From assembly GCA_002702065.1 (NCBI GenBank), contig NZXX01000001.1:2418001-2482000 (forward strand): 64,000 nucleotides of DNA. The letters run 5' to 3'. The position numbers were made by a program, and so were the translations under genes. The first letter of the stretch is position 1, and each line of letters begins with the position of its first letter. This DNA is from Anaerolineaceae bacterium (GTDB taxonomy: Bacteria; Chloroflexota; Anaerolineae; Aggregatilineales; Phototrophicaceae). Under the pieces are notes generated by a model. It worked only from the letters and a program-made list of their open reading frames with translations. It was not told where the DNA came from and searched no databases. Of the stretch, positions 16,177 through 25,052 are shown one piece after another.

Positions 16177-17853
16177 ATGGCAAACCCATCAGTCGATGCA
16201 GATCGCAATAGCAAGCTGGCCCGGTCCACCCTGGTGGTGATGATCGCGTTTGGCATCGCCAAAGCAATCAGCCTGGTACAGACTGTCGTCATTGCGCAGG
16301 TATTCGGGCTCAGCCAGGAATGGGACGCGTTCGTCGTCGCCAACAGCATCCCCGAACTGATCTTCACCCTGATTGCCGGGGGTGCACTGGCCCACGCCTT
16401 CATCCCGATCTTCAGCGGCTTTCTGGCCCGCAGCGATCTTGAGGGTGCATGGCGCACAGCGACCCATGTGATTAACACCATCTTTCTGGCCACTCTGACG
16501 GTTAGCATCATTGCCTTCATCGCTGCCCCATGGCTGGTAGCCAATGTCGCCGCCCCGGGCTTCGACGTGGCGAGTCAGGCGCAGACGGTCGAGCTTATGC
16601 GCATCCTGCTGCTGACCACGCTGATCTTCTCCGTCAGCGGCATTTCGATGGGCATCCTGCAAAGCCACAATCATTTTCTGTTACCGGCGCTGGCCCCCAT
16701 CATGTTTGATGTCGGCATCCTGATCGGAGTCATCTTCCTGATTGGCCCGTTCGGCGTCAACGGCATTGCTCTCGGCGCGGTGTTGGGCGCAGCGATGCAC
16801 TTTGGCATTCAGGTTCCTGGCCTCATTCGCTTTCGCGCCCGCTGGTGGCCCAAAGCGGGTTTCCGAGACCCCACGCTCTGGCGCATTATCCGCCTGATGC
16901 TGCCCCGCATCGCCGGTCTGGGCGTTTTCAGCATCAACTTCATCGTGATGAACAACATCGCTTCCCGTATGGGTGCGGGTTCAGTCAGCGCGCTGAACTG
17001 GGGCTGGCGGCTGATGCAGATTCCGCAAACGCTCATCGGTACAGCGATGGGCACCGTCATCTTCCCGACACTGGCGGCGCTCAGCGAACTGGATGACCGT
17101 GATGGCAAGCGGGACGCCATGTCCGGCGCGTTGCGCTTTATCATGATTGCCAGTATCCCGTCGGCCATCGGCTTAATCTTCGTCGGTCAGCCGCTCATCA
17201 AGCTGCTGGAACGCGGCGCTTTCGACGCATCGGCGTCTGCGCTGGTCTACAGCACGCTGCAATTCTTCGCGCTGGGGCTGGTCGTCCATTCCGCGCTGGA
17301 GGTCGTCGCCCGCAGCTTCTATGCCGACAAAGACACCCTCACCCCTCTGTGGGCCGCGCTGGGTGGTGCCACCATCAACCTGATTGGCTCGTTTGTCCTC
17401 AGCGATTTTCAGGCTGCCGAATCTGCCGGATTTTATAATCTGATCGCCGCGCAATATCCCTTCCTGAGTCTGCAACCGGTCACCGGGAATGTCGGCGGAC
17501 TGGCGCTGGCAAATTCGCTCGGCGTCGCTTTTGAGGTAACCAGCCTGCTGTGGATTTTGCGCCGGCGCTGGCAAGGCATCAATGAGGATATGCTGACCCG
17601 TACTACACTCAAGACCCTGGCTGCCAGTCTAGCGATGATCCCGGCCTTTTTGATCGTCAACATGGCGTGGGACAGGCTCGGTTTGGCCAACAGGGGCATC
17701 ATCTTCGATGTCGCACTGGTTACGCTCGAAGCTGCTGCGGGTCTCGCTGTCTTCCTCATTGTCGCCATCCTGCTGAAAATGCACGAGCTGCGCACAATGG
17801 TGGACCTGATCCTGCGTCGCCAGAAAGCCACCCCGGAGGTCATCGCATCGTGA
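16177..17853 (+). CDS. murJ: MurJ/MviN lipid II flippase
   Basis: 558 residues with about 14 transmembrane helices and MOP-superfamily features: KAISLVQTVVIAQVFG in helix 1, WDAFVVANSIPELIF, GALAHAFIPIFSGFL, and in the second half LNWGWRLMQIPQTLIGTAMGTVIFPTLAAL. MurJ moves lipid II to the outer face for SEDS/PBP enzymes. In mycobacteria the MurJ homologue is bound by FhaA, and an FhaA-like gene lies 8 kb upstream here. No cytoplasmic kinase-like tail is present. The stop overlaps the start of the next gene (GTGA). Confidence 0.93.
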   Translation: MANPSVDADRNSKLARSTLVVMIAFGIAKAISLVQTVVIAQVFGLSQEWDAFVVANSIPELIFTLIAGGALAHAFIPIFSGFLARSDLEGAWRTATHVINTIFLATLTVSIIAFIAAPWLVANVAAPGFDVASQAQTVELMRILLLTTLIFSVSGISMGILQSHNHFLLPALAPIMFDVGILIGVIFLIGPFGVNGIALGAVLGAAMHFGIQVPGLIRFRARWWPKAGFRDPTLWRIIRLMLPRIAGLGVFSINFIVMNNIASRMGAGSVSALNWGWRLMQIPQTLIGTAMGTVIFPTLAALSELDDRDGKRDAMSGALRFIMIASIPSAIGLIFVGQPLIKLLERGAFDASASALVYSTLQFFALGLVVHSALEVVARSFYADKDTLTPLWAALGGATINLIGSFVLSDFQAAESAGFYNLIAAQYPFLSLQPVTGNVGGLALANSLGVAFEVTSLLWILRRRWQGINEDMLTRTTLKTLAASLAMIPAFLIVNMAWDRLGLANRGIIFDVALVTLEAAAGLAVFLIVAILLKMHELRTMVDLILRRQKATPEVIAS

Positions 17854-18494
17854 CCATTGAAATCAAGGTTCTGACCCTCGGTGTCGCCAGCACCAACGCT
17901 TACATTGTCGGCGATACCGACACCCAATTGGCGGTCGTCATCGACCCGGTAGACAATGCCGATTTGCTCCTGCAAACCGCGGATGAAGCCGGCTGGCAGA
18001 TCAAAGCCATCATGGCGACGCACGGCCATTACGACCATGTGCTGGCGTGTGGGGCGCTTAAACAGCAGACGGGCGCGCCATTTGCCATTCACGAGGCCAC
18101 GCCGCAGATCGCCGGGACCGCGGACGATTATATCGAGCAGTTGTTCCCCCCTATTCCGCAGCCCGACCAGTTGTTGACAGACAAGTCAACCACCATCGAA
18201 ATCGGCAATATCCGGCTGGAAACGTTATTTACACCCGGTCATGCGCCGGATCATGTCTGCTTTTTCATGCGTGAGCAGCAGATATTGTTCGGCGGCGACT
18301 GTTTGTTTCAAAGCAGCGTAGGCCGCAGCGATCTGCCGTTTGGAGATCACGAGACGCTCATGCAATCAATCTTCGACGTCATTATGCCGTTGGGTGATTC
18401 TGTCCATGTGTTGCCCGGCCACATGCAGCCGACGACCATCGGACGCGAACGCACCACCAATCCCTTTCTGCTGCACCACCTCAGGTCGCGCTAA
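17850..18494 (+). CDS. Metallo-beta-lactamase-fold hydrolase, glyoxalase II-like (YcbL type)
   Basis: 214 residues with the full MBL metal set: MATHGHYDHV (HxHxDH form), FTPGHAPDHVCFF, LFGGDCLF and a final LPGHMQPTTIG. Size and spacing fit the short YcbL-like group that hydrolyses thioesters such as S-lactoylglutathione or related thiol adducts. The GTG at 17850 overlaps the murJ stop by 4 bases; longer in-frame openings would run deep into murJ and are not supported. Confidence 0.87.
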   Translation: MTIEIKVLTLGVASTNAYIVGDTDTQLAVVIDPVDNADLLLQTADEAGWQIKAIMATHGHYDHVLACGALKQQTGAPFAIHEATPQIAGTADDYIEQLFPPIPQPDQLLTDKSTTIEIGNIRLETLFTPGHAPDHVCFFMREQQILFGGDCLFQSSVGRSDLPFGDHETLMQSIFDVIMPLGDSVHVLPGHMQPTTIGRERTTNPFLLHHLRSR

Positions 18495-18566
18495 CGACTC
18501 CGCATTATCACTCACTTTACGCCCCTGACCTTTCGGGGTATGCTGTGTGCTATGGAGGACGGTACG

Positions 18567-19067
18567 ATGGAGAACCTGTTTAACCAGTATTCATACGTCA
18601 TCATCAGCCTGAGTGTGCTGGTTGCCAGCCTCATTCTTTTGCGACGCTATAATGCAGACCGGCGCGTGATGGCAAGCGCAATGGTGCTGCTGCTGGTTCT
18701 GGTGGTCGCCGGTAATTTCCTGCTGCGCCCCGGCAAAAGCGACATCGACTCCGTCGATGCGGCGCAGATGGCTTTACAAAACGGACGCCCCACGTTCATC
18801 GAATTCTTCAGCAATTATTGTGCCAGTTGCCTGGCCCTGCGCCCGGCAGTCGATTTGCTGGTATCCGAAATCGAGGAAGACTACAACATCCTCCGCATCG
18901 ACATCCATACAGAATTTGGCCGTGAACTGCGGCAGAACTTTGAGTTTGATTTCACGCCGGAATTTGTCCTGTTCGATCGGAGCGGGCAGGAAGTCTGGCG
19001 TTCTCATTCGCTACCCCCGCGTGATAAGATATTTGCCCTTTTACCCGGACCTAACACGGCTTCCTGA
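18567..19067 (+). CDS. Membrane-anchored thioredoxin-like protein (CASC motif)
   Basis: 166 residues from the ATG at 18567, chosen because GGAGG (18554-18558) sits 8 bases upstream. Two hydrophobic helices at the N-terminus are followed by a thioredoxin fold at about 65-160: FIEFFSNYCASCLALRP carries a CxxC pair, and DFTPEFVLFD holds the usual cis-proline neighbourhood. It could keep extracytoplasmic disulfides in order, like CcmG/HCF164-type proteins. Cys-Ala-Ser-Cys is a less common active-site sequence. Its stop overlaps the next start. Confidence 0.82.
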   Translation: MENLFNQYSYVIISLSVLVASLILLRRYNADRRVMASAMVLLLVLVVAGNFLLRPGKSDIDSVDAAQMALQNGRPTFIEFFSNYCASCLALRPAVDLLVSEIEEDYNILRIDIHTEFGRELRQNFEFDFTPEFVLFDRSGQEVWRSHSLPPRDKIFALLPGPNTAS

Positions 19068-19984
19068 TGCACATTCTCATGATTTTTCTGGACGGCATTG
19101 GCCTGGGTGCCAATGATCCGACGGTCAATCCATTTGCTGCTGCCCATACACCCACGCTGTTTGAGCTTGCCAACGGGCATCACTGGCTGGCTGAAACAGG
19201 CTGCCAGATCAGCGAGCGCGCACTGTTCGTGCCGACTGACCCGCGCATGGGTATTCCGGGCAGGCCGCAAAGTGGCAGCGGACAAGCCGCCATCCTGACC
19301 GGCCAAAACATCCCGCACATCATCGGCGAACACTACGGCCCCAAGCCCAATCAGGCAATCCGCGATTTGCTGGCAGAAGATAACTTTTTCAAGCAGGTGG
19401 TTGCGCATGGCAAAACTGCCGCCCTGCTCGAAGCCTATCCACCGGGCTGGCATCGCGCCACCAATCGCGGCAAGAATCTGCGCTCCAGCTACCAGCAGGC
19501 CGCTTATGAAGCGGGTGTCACCATTTTTGATGATCAGGCGGTTTACAAAGGGCAGGCACTGGCAGGCGACTGGACCGGTGAAGCATGGCGATCACAGCTT
19601 GGCTATGATGACACCCCGGTCTACAGTCGTCACGAGGCCGGTGTCAAACTGGTCGAATTGTCGCGCCAGTACGATTTTGCGTTCTTCTCGCACTGGTTTA
19701 CCGACATCACCGGGCATCGCGGCACGGTCGAAGAAGGGGTTGCCCTGCTGGAGCTGTTCGACGGGGTCATGACGGGGGTTCTTGATACATGGGACGATGA
19801 CGAGGGGTTGGTCATTATCACCAGCGATCATGGCAACATGGAAGAAATCGGCAACCGCAAACACACCGAAAATGATGTCCCGACGGTTATTATTGGCAAA
19901 CAAAAAATGTCGTTTGCGCACGATTTCCGCACCCTGGCCGACATCGTGCCTCTTATGGCGTCACTGCTCCTGGGATCAGGCTGA
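19067..19984 (+). CDS. Alkaline phosphatase-superfamily metalloenzyme, iPGM-like
   Basis: 305 residues. LMIFLDGIGLG provides the first metal aspartate, GRPQSGSGQAAILTG the nucleophile-type Ser/Thr loop, FFSHWFTDITGHRGT and VIITSDHGNMEEI the C-terminal metal ligands. This is the metalloenzyme core shared by cofactor-independent phosphoglycerate mutase and phosphopentomutase, but it is far shorter than iPGM (about 510 residues) and lacks the transferase insert. The substrate is unknown. It is the last gene of the run from murJ and converges on the chemosensory cluster with a 10-base gap. Confidence 0.8.
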   Translation: MHILMIFLDGIGLGANDPTVNPFAAAHTPTLFELANGHHWLAETGCQISERALFVPTDPRMGIPGRPQSGSGQAAILTGQNIPHIIGEHYGPKPNQAIRDLLAEDNFFKQVVAHGKTAALLEAYPPGWHRATNRGKNLRSSYQQAAYEAGVTIFDDQAVYKGQALAGDWTGEAWRSQLGYDDTPVYSRHEAGVKLVELSRQYDFAFFSHWFTDITGHRGTVEEGVALLELFDGVMTGVLDTWDDDEGLVIITSDHGNMEEIGNRKHTENDVPTVIIGKQKMSFAHDFRTLADIVPLMASLLLGSG

Positions 19985-19994
19985 ACCGGAGTAG

Positions 19995-20414
19995 CTAAGC
20001 GTGTGCGGATTCACGTAACCGCGACACATCGAGCAACATCAGCAGGCGTTCGCCCGTGCGCGCTGTCCCCCATATAAAAGGTGATTCCCGCGTCGCCTGC
20101 TTCGACACATCAATCGCCGTCTGCACGTCGTCCACATCATCGACGACAACCCCAACTGGCCCCTGTTCGGTGGTAGTCGCGATGATCGGCGTATCCAGAC
20201 CGTACGATGGTTGGTCGACCGCAAACAGGATGCGCAGGTCGATGACAGGCATCACCACATCGCGCAAGGTCATCAGCCCAAGCACGTGTGGGCTGGCGAC
20301 CGGTACATCATGGAGCGCCACAAAATGCAGGACTTCCACCACGTTTGCCACCGCCAGGCCATACCATTCGCGGCCAACCCGGCAGCATAAAAACTGGTCA
20401 TCACGCGTTGCCAT
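19995..20414 (-). CDS. CheW-like adaptor protein (second copy)
   Basis: 139 residues covering a single CheW domain: FLCCRVGREWYGLAVANVVEVL, HDVPVASPHVLGLMTLRDVVMPVIDLR and GVVVDDVDDVQTAIDV. CheW proteins couple receptors to the CheA kinase. It is the last gene of the minus-strand chemosensory operon, next to a gene of unknown family. A second CheW at 24504-25037 is longer and more typical, so the two may serve different partners. Confidence 0.88.
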   Translation of the reverse strand: MATRDDQFLCCRVGREWYGLAVANVVEVLHFVALHDVPVASPHVLGLMTLRDVVMPVIDLRILFAVDQPSYGLDTPIIATTTEQGPVGVVVDDVDDVQTAIDVSKQATRESPFIWGTARTGERLLMLLDVSRLRESAHA

Positions 20415-20420
20415 AACGAC

Positions 20421-20786
20421 CTACTTCACATCCAAACGGGCAGAAATCTCGACATTACCGGCAGTTTCGTACAGGTCCAGATGATCACTTGCCCGGCGCA
20501 TACGCTGAATAATAGCTTCCACCTGCGGCGTATGAATGTGCGGCAAGTACAGGTGGCAGGTCATTTGAATATTCGGGTCCTGCCCAGTGTTGTGGATGGT
20601 CAGGTTCACAGCAACCAGATCGCTTGACCGAGAACTCAGGATCAGGTCACCCATGGCAGTCAGGATAGCGGTCCCACGTGCCGCTATAGCAGGCTTCCAG
20701 TGCTGCGAGGCGACGTGTGTCCGCAGCATTTTACAACCGCGCGCGATGTCAAACTCGGCGTGTACCAGGATAACGGTCGAAATCAT
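20421..20786 (-). CDS. Uncharacterised protein in the chemosensory operon
   Basis: 121 residues with alternating strands and helices; no family recognised with confidence. The start (VILVHAEFDIARGCKMLRTHV, DNA 20786 downward) and the run LTAMGDLILSSRSS recall the first half of RsbT/RsbW-type HATPase folds, but the G-box is not visible. The second half (QMTCHLYLPHIHTPQVEAII) is not like that family. It lies 13 bases after cheY and 6 bases before the second cheW, so it is very likely part of the pathway. A STAS-like or degenerate anti-sigma role is a guess only. Confidence 0.6.
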   Translation of the reverse strand: MISTVILVHAEFDIARGCKMLRTHVASQHWKPAIAARGTAILTAMGDLILSSRSSDLVAVNLTIHNTGQDPNIQMTCHLYLPHIHTPQVEAIIQRMRRASDHLDLYETAGNVEISARLDVK

Positions 20787-20799
20787 CTTACTTCCGTGA

Positions 20800-21171
20800 T
20801 TAGGTGATCAGGCCCAATGCCCGCAGGGTAGCAGTGAGATTATCCGGCGCATAAGCATCTTTGGGGATGTAATCCGTCGCCCCCATGTCCAAGCCCTGTA
20901 AAATATCTTCCGACCCGTCAGACGAGGTCAGCATAATGACCGGAATGTGGGCCAGGGTTTCGTCACGTTTCAGGCGTCTGCATACCTGAAAGCCGTTCAT
21001 CGTTGGTAAATTCACATCCAGCACAATCGCGCTTGGTGTCACGTCGTCAACCAGTTGCAGACCTTCGGGCCCATCGTATGCGACGTGCACCTCCAGTCCC
21101 AGGCCGGTCAATTGAATAGCGATTTGCTGCGCCTGAGTAGGGCTGTCTTCAATAACAACTATCGAATTCAC
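20800..21171 (-). CDS. cheY: CheY-like single-domain response regulator
   Basis: 123 residues, a stand-alone receiver domain. The acidic pair Glu8-Asp9, phosphoacceptor Asp52 (AIVLDVNLPTMNG), the switch Thr in MLTSSDGSED and the conserved Lys in IPKDAY are all present. It should take phosphate from CheA and act on an output not found in the window. The GTG start overlaps the cheB stop (GTGA), so the two are coupled. Confidence 0.9.
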   Translation of the reverse strand: MNSIVVIEDSPTQAQQIAIQLTGLGLEVHVAYDGPEGLQLVDDVTPSAIVLDVNLPTMNGFQVCRRLKRDETLAHIPVIMLTSSDGSEDILQGLDMGATDYIPKDAYAPDNLTATLRALGLIT

Positions 21172-22211
21172 AAATACTTTTCCTCCACTCGCGTTAATTT
21201 CATTAGCGCGTCGGCAATTTCAGTGACCGGCAGTACCTTACAGGCAGCACCGCGTGTAACAGCTTCACAGGGCATCCCATAAACCGCCGAAGATTCTTCA
21301 TCCTGGGCGATAGTGAATGCACCCGTATCATACATCATTCGTAAGCCGCGTGCGCCATCATCTCCCATACCGGTTAGCACAACCCCAATGGCTTTCGCCC
21401 CATAACATTTGGCAACGGATTCAAACAGAACGTCGCCAGAAGGCACATGACGTCCGGGGGTTTCGGTATCCAGCACAAATCGCCGCATCGAATCCACACA
21501 CAAGTGCGCGTGCCCCGGCGCTACATAGACTGTTCCAGGCACTGGCCTGGTCCCGGGTTCAGCCGCGTGGACGGCCAACGATGAGATACTGCCCAACCAC
21601 TTGATGAGCGAAGGCAGGAAGTCCGGCGCAATATGCTGCACCACAACTACCGGCAGCGGGAAATGTGCGGGCAGACGGCTAAGAATCTCGCTGAGTGCCG
21701 CCGGGCCGCCCGTTGAGGAAACAATCCCGACAATTTCTGGCCGGGTATGCGCGTGCATCGTCTCTTTGGACGATTTCGGCGTGGGTGTGCGCTTTCGCCA
21801 GTGATGGATCACCGATACCCCTGCCATAGCCCGCACCGTATTGATAAGCTTCGTCGCCTCAGCATCAAACCGCGCCGTTCCTGGCCCCGATGGTTTCGGC
21901 AGCACGGTCAGAGCGCCAGCCCGGATAGCCTGAAACGCAATTTCGGTTTCCCGGCCATCCAGTGACCCGCTAACCACAACAATCGGCGTCGGCGCCAGAT
22001 GCATGATCTCGCCGGTCGCCTGTAAACCATCCATTTCCGGCATGGTGATGTCCATCAGTATGACATCGGGCCGCAGTTCTTCGGTGAGCCGAACAGCCTC
22101 ACGCCCGCTAGCAGCTTCGCCCACAACCTGCATATCACCCGCGCGGCGTAAAATAAGGGACAGCGCCTGCCGGGCTGTGGGGCTATCATCCGCAATAAGA
22201 ACTTTATACAT
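21168..22211 (-). CDS. cheB: Chemotaxis protein-glutamate methylesterase CheB
   Basis: 347 residues from the ATG at 22211, which has AGGAAG 9 bases upstream; an ATG at 22220 touches that site. Receiver domain at 1-120 with Asp54 (PDVILMDITMPEMDG), then the CheB methylesterase with the triad neighbourhood: IVSSTGGPAALSEIL (Ser), VVVQHIAPDFLPSL (His) and VVLTGMGDDGARGL (Asp). It removes methyl groups from receptor glutamates, so a receptor substrate must exist elsewhere in the genome. It lies between cheA and cheY. Confidence 0.95.
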   Translation of the reverse strand: MYKVLIADDSPTARQALSLILRRAGDMQVVGEAASGREAVRLTEELRPDVILMDITMPEMDGLQATGEIMHLAPTPIVVVSGSLDGRETEIAFQAIRAGALTVLPKPSGPGTARFDAEATKLINTVRAMAGVSVIHHWRKRTPTPKSSKETMHAHTRPEIVGIVSSTGGPAALSEILSRLPAHFPLPVVVVQHIAPDFLPSLIKWLGSISSLAVHAAEPGTRPVPGTVYVAPGHAHLCVDSMRRFVLDTETPGRHVPSGDVLFESVAKCYGAKAIGVVLTGMGDDGARGLRMMYDTGAFTIAQDEESSAVYGMPCEAVTRGAACKVLPVTEIADALMKLTRVEEKYL

Positions 22212-22224
22212 CGATACCATCTTC

Positions 22225-24393
22225 CTACAGTAACTGCTGAACCGTCGTCAATAATTCGGCCTGATCAAAACCGCGCTTGATAATATAGGCATTCGCCCCA
22301 GCCGCCATACCCCGTTCACGATCGGCCTTGCTTTCCAGTGATGTGACCAGAATGATCGGCAGACGGCGAAAATTCGGCGACCGCCGCACTGATTTCACCA
22401 GCGCAATGCCATCCATCTGCGGCATTTCCACATCCGCCACAATCATACGAATATCATCCCAATCCGCCAGCCGTTTGAGCGCCTCTTTGCCGTGGGTCGC
22501 GGTCGTCACGCGATAGCCTGCCGCCTCCAGAATACTTTTCTCAAGGGTGCGCGTGGTAATGGAATCATCCACCACCAGCACATGCACTGGTTGGACTTCG
22601 CGTGGCGCGGCCTGTTTTAGTTGTACCGGCACGTCATCGGATCGCACCTGCTGGGCCGCATTGACCAGATCAGCGGGATTCAAAATGACCAGCGGTTCGC
22701 CAGAGCCGAGGAGCGCCGCCCCGATGACATTAGGCACCTGATTCAAGGGGTATCCCAGCGACTTCACGGCCAGCTCCTGCTCGGTCAGGACATCGTCAAC
22801 CAGCAGCGCCAGTCTCTGGTCCGCCACATTGAGGATCAATGCCAGCGGATCATTCGTGCCGTCAAGTACGGCACGCTGCAATAACTGCGCCAGAGAAACC
22901 ACCGGCAAAGGGTGCGCATCAACACGTATCATGCGCCGCCCTGCGACCGTAAACACCGACTCAGGCTCGACAATCTTCTCAATCGATAACAGCGGCAGGG
23001 CATACTTCTCCTCACCCACCTGCACCAGCAGCCCGCGCATCATCGCCAGCGAGGTCGGCACCACCAGATGAATCGTCGTGCCCTCCCCCGGCACACTACT
23101 GACGGAAATCCGCCCCTGAATACTGCCCAGCGCTTGCCGTACCACATCCAGCCCAACCCCGCGTCCGGCAATGGAAGTCACTTCCGGCGCCGTGGTCACA
23201 CCCGGCAGAAAAGCCAGACTGGTCAGGTCAGAAACACCGGTATGTTCGTCCGGTTGGTGACCCGTACGCTTCACATAGGCTTCGCGCAGCGCCGCCACAT
23301 CGAATCCGCGTCCATCATCGCAAACCAGCAAATGCACTTCGCTGCCGCGCTGTAGCAGCTCAACGCGAATGTGTCCATCAGCGGGTTTACCAGCCGCAGA
23401 CCGGGCCGCCGCCGGTTCTATGCCATGCGCCACCGCATTGCGCACGAGATGCAGCAAGGGGTCTTTCAGGGCTTCGAGAACTTTCTTGTCCAGCTCGACA
23501 TGCCCGCCGTCGACGCTAAAGCGCACGGACTTTTGTTCGCTGCGGGCGGCATCCCGAACGGCCCGTTCCAGTGAAAACACCAGCGTTTGAAACGGAATCA
23601 TGCGCACACTGCGCACCCGATCCTGCAAGTTCGTCGTGACGATACCCAGCCGCACGGCATCACGCGCAATACCTTCATCCAGCTGACGGAATACCTCAAT
23701 CAACCCGCTGGTCTGTTCGGTATGGCGGGCAAATGCCTGGGCCAGACGCCCATCCATCTGATCACCCATCTGGGTTTGAATGTCGCGCCAGGATTTCATC
23801 CACTGCTCAAGCCGCTGGCTCACAGCGTCGGCATCCACCAATCGCTGGTCCGTGCTGATCTTCGCAACGAGCAGCTCACCCACCTGTGCCATCAGGTCAT
23901 CAAGCTTGTGAATAGACACGCGAATGGTTTCGCCACTGGCGGCAGTAGTCGGTGGCTGGCTTTCATCTACGACCGGGGCAGGTTTGGGAGGGGCCGAATG
24001 AACATCACCGTTAACCGTATGCGTCAGCCGCATATGCAGCGGGCTGATATCTACCTGCTGGCCACGCAGCAGTTGTTCGATCATGTCGAGGCTGTCGTAC
24101 AACACATCGCAAATTTCGGGGGTCAACGCCAATCCAGCATCACGGGCCTGCTGGAAAACACTTTCCAGCCCGTGTGCCAGCATTTCAATCTCTTCCTGAC
24201 CGACAGCGCGCGCCGCCCCTTTCAGGCTGTGGGCGGATCGAAACGCATCCTGCAAGATCGTGGCCCGAAGCGTTTCATCCGGCACACGTTCCAGTTTTAG
24301 GATCGACTGATTAATCGTCTGTAAATGATCTGCTGCCTCCGCCCGAAAAGTGCGCAGCAGTTCTTGGAGCAAATCATCATCCAGGCTGGACAT
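22225..24393 (-). CDS. cheA: Hybrid chemosensory kinase CheA with C-terminal receiver
   Basis: 722 residues: an Hpt domain with His55 (SAHSLKGAARA), a dimerisation region, an HATPase domain (LLHLVRNAVAHGIEP; VCDDGRGFD; GRGVGLDVVRQAL), a CheW-like regulatory domain, and a C-terminal receiver with phosphoacceptor Asp654 (MIVADVEMPQMDG). A classic P2 CheY-binding domain is not visible between Hpt and dimerisation regions. CheA-REC hybrids are usual in alternative pathways such as Pil-Chp, Frz and Wsp, where the receiver may serve as a phosphate sink. Five bases separate its stop from the earliest cheB ATG. Confidence 0.95.
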   Translation of the reverse strand: MSSLDDDLLQELLRTFRAEAADHLQTINQSILKLERVPDETLRATILQDAFRSAHSLKGAARAVGQEEIEMLAHGLESVFQQARDAGLALTPEICDVLYDSLDMIEQLLRGQQVDISPLHMRLTHTVNGDVHSAPPKPAPVVDESQPPTTAASGETIRVSIHKLDDLMAQVGELLVAKISTDQRLVDADAVSQRLEQWMKSWRDIQTQMGDQMDGRLAQAFARHTEQTSGLIEVFRQLDEGIARDAVRLGIVTTNLQDRVRSVRMIPFQTLVFSLERAVRDAARSEQKSVRFSVDGGHVELDKKVLEALKDPLLHLVRNAVAHGIEPAAARSAAGKPADGHIRVELLQRGSEVHLLVCDDGRGFDVAALREAYVKRTGHQPDEHTGVSDLTSLAFLPGVTTAPEVTSIAGRGVGLDVVRQALGSIQGRISVSSVPGEGTTIHLVVPTSLAMMRGLLVQVGEEKYALPLLSIEKIVEPESVFTVAGRRMIRVDAHPLPVVSLAQLLQRAVLDGTNDPLALILNVADQRLALLVDDVLTEQELAVKSLGYPLNQVPNVIGAALLGSGEPLVILNPADLVNAAQQVRSDDVPVQLKQAAPREVQPVHVLVVDDSITTRTLEKSILEAAGYRVTTATHGKEALKRLADWDDIRMIVADVEMPQMDGIALVKSVRRSPNFRRLPIILVTSLESKADRERGMAAGANAYIIKRGFDQAELLTTVQQLL

Positions 24394-24503
24394 GCATACC
24401 CCTTCACGCTCTCATGCCATACAAGCCCGTCGTCTAACAATATTCATTATCATATGAATTATCGACTTTATACCTTAACAATTCATTCACAACGCAACCT
24501 CAA

Positions 24504-25037
24504 TTATTGCTGCGCGTTAACGGCCAGCATCGGGTCTTCCAGCAGCGCCACCACGTTGATTAATACAGCGCCATCTTCTAATATGCCCTGTATATATCTA
24601 GCCTGAGCGTCGCCCTGCCCAAATGGTGCGGCAACCAACTGATGTTTGGCCACCGCCGTCACATCGCCCACCTGGTCAACCTGAAACGCCAGGGTTATAT
24701 CTTGATGGCGCACAACGATCAGGGCAGCAGCCTGCGCCCCCGCACTCACGGGCATTTGAAGCAGAGCCCCCAGGTCCACGACCGGGACAATGTGACCACG
24801 TATGTTAGCAATACCGCGAACATAATCCGGCGTACAGGGGACAGGCACGACCGGCGTCTGTTCATAGATGGCCGCCAGTGTTTCAATCGGCAGCACATAC
24901 GTCTCGTCATTTACCGAAACCGAAAGACCATTGATGGTATCCAGCGCCTGATCATCCCCTGCCGCATGCGCAATGCGTTCAGCCCGAACTTTCAGGATTT
25001 CGATTTCCGCTTCCGAAAACCGGTCATAAATTGACAT
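24504..25037 (-). CDS. cheW: CheW-like adaptor protein (first copy)
   Basis: 177 residues. About 50 leading residues, partly coiled-coil-like (EAEIEILKVRAERIAHA), precede a CheW domain: VLPIETLAAIYEQTPVVPVP, YVRGIANIRGHIVPVVDLGALL and AFQVDQVGDVTAV are the standard blocks. It links receptors with CheA. The start at 25037 is 15 bases after cheR. A gap of about 110 bases, AT-rich and without recognised features, separates it from cheA. Confidence 0.9.
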   Translation of the reverse strand: MSIYDRFSEAEIEILKVRAERIAHAAGDDQALDTINGLSVSVNDETYVLPIETLAAIYEQTPVVPVPCTPDYVRGIANIRGHIVPVVDLGALLQMPVSAGAQAAALIVVRHQDITLAFQVDQVGDVTAVAKHQLVAAPFGQGDAQARYIQGILEDGAVLINVVALLEDPMLAVNAQQ

Positions 25038-25052
25038 GGCGCCTCTCCTCGC

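Noticed and set aside
18646-18654. A further GCTATAATG
   Set aside because: It lies inside the thioredoxin-like coding sequence with no gene start after it, so it is not taken as a promoter.
19985-20420. The second CheW as a broken gene
   Set aside because: It is shorter than the first copy but covers the whole CheW fold with normal start and stop.
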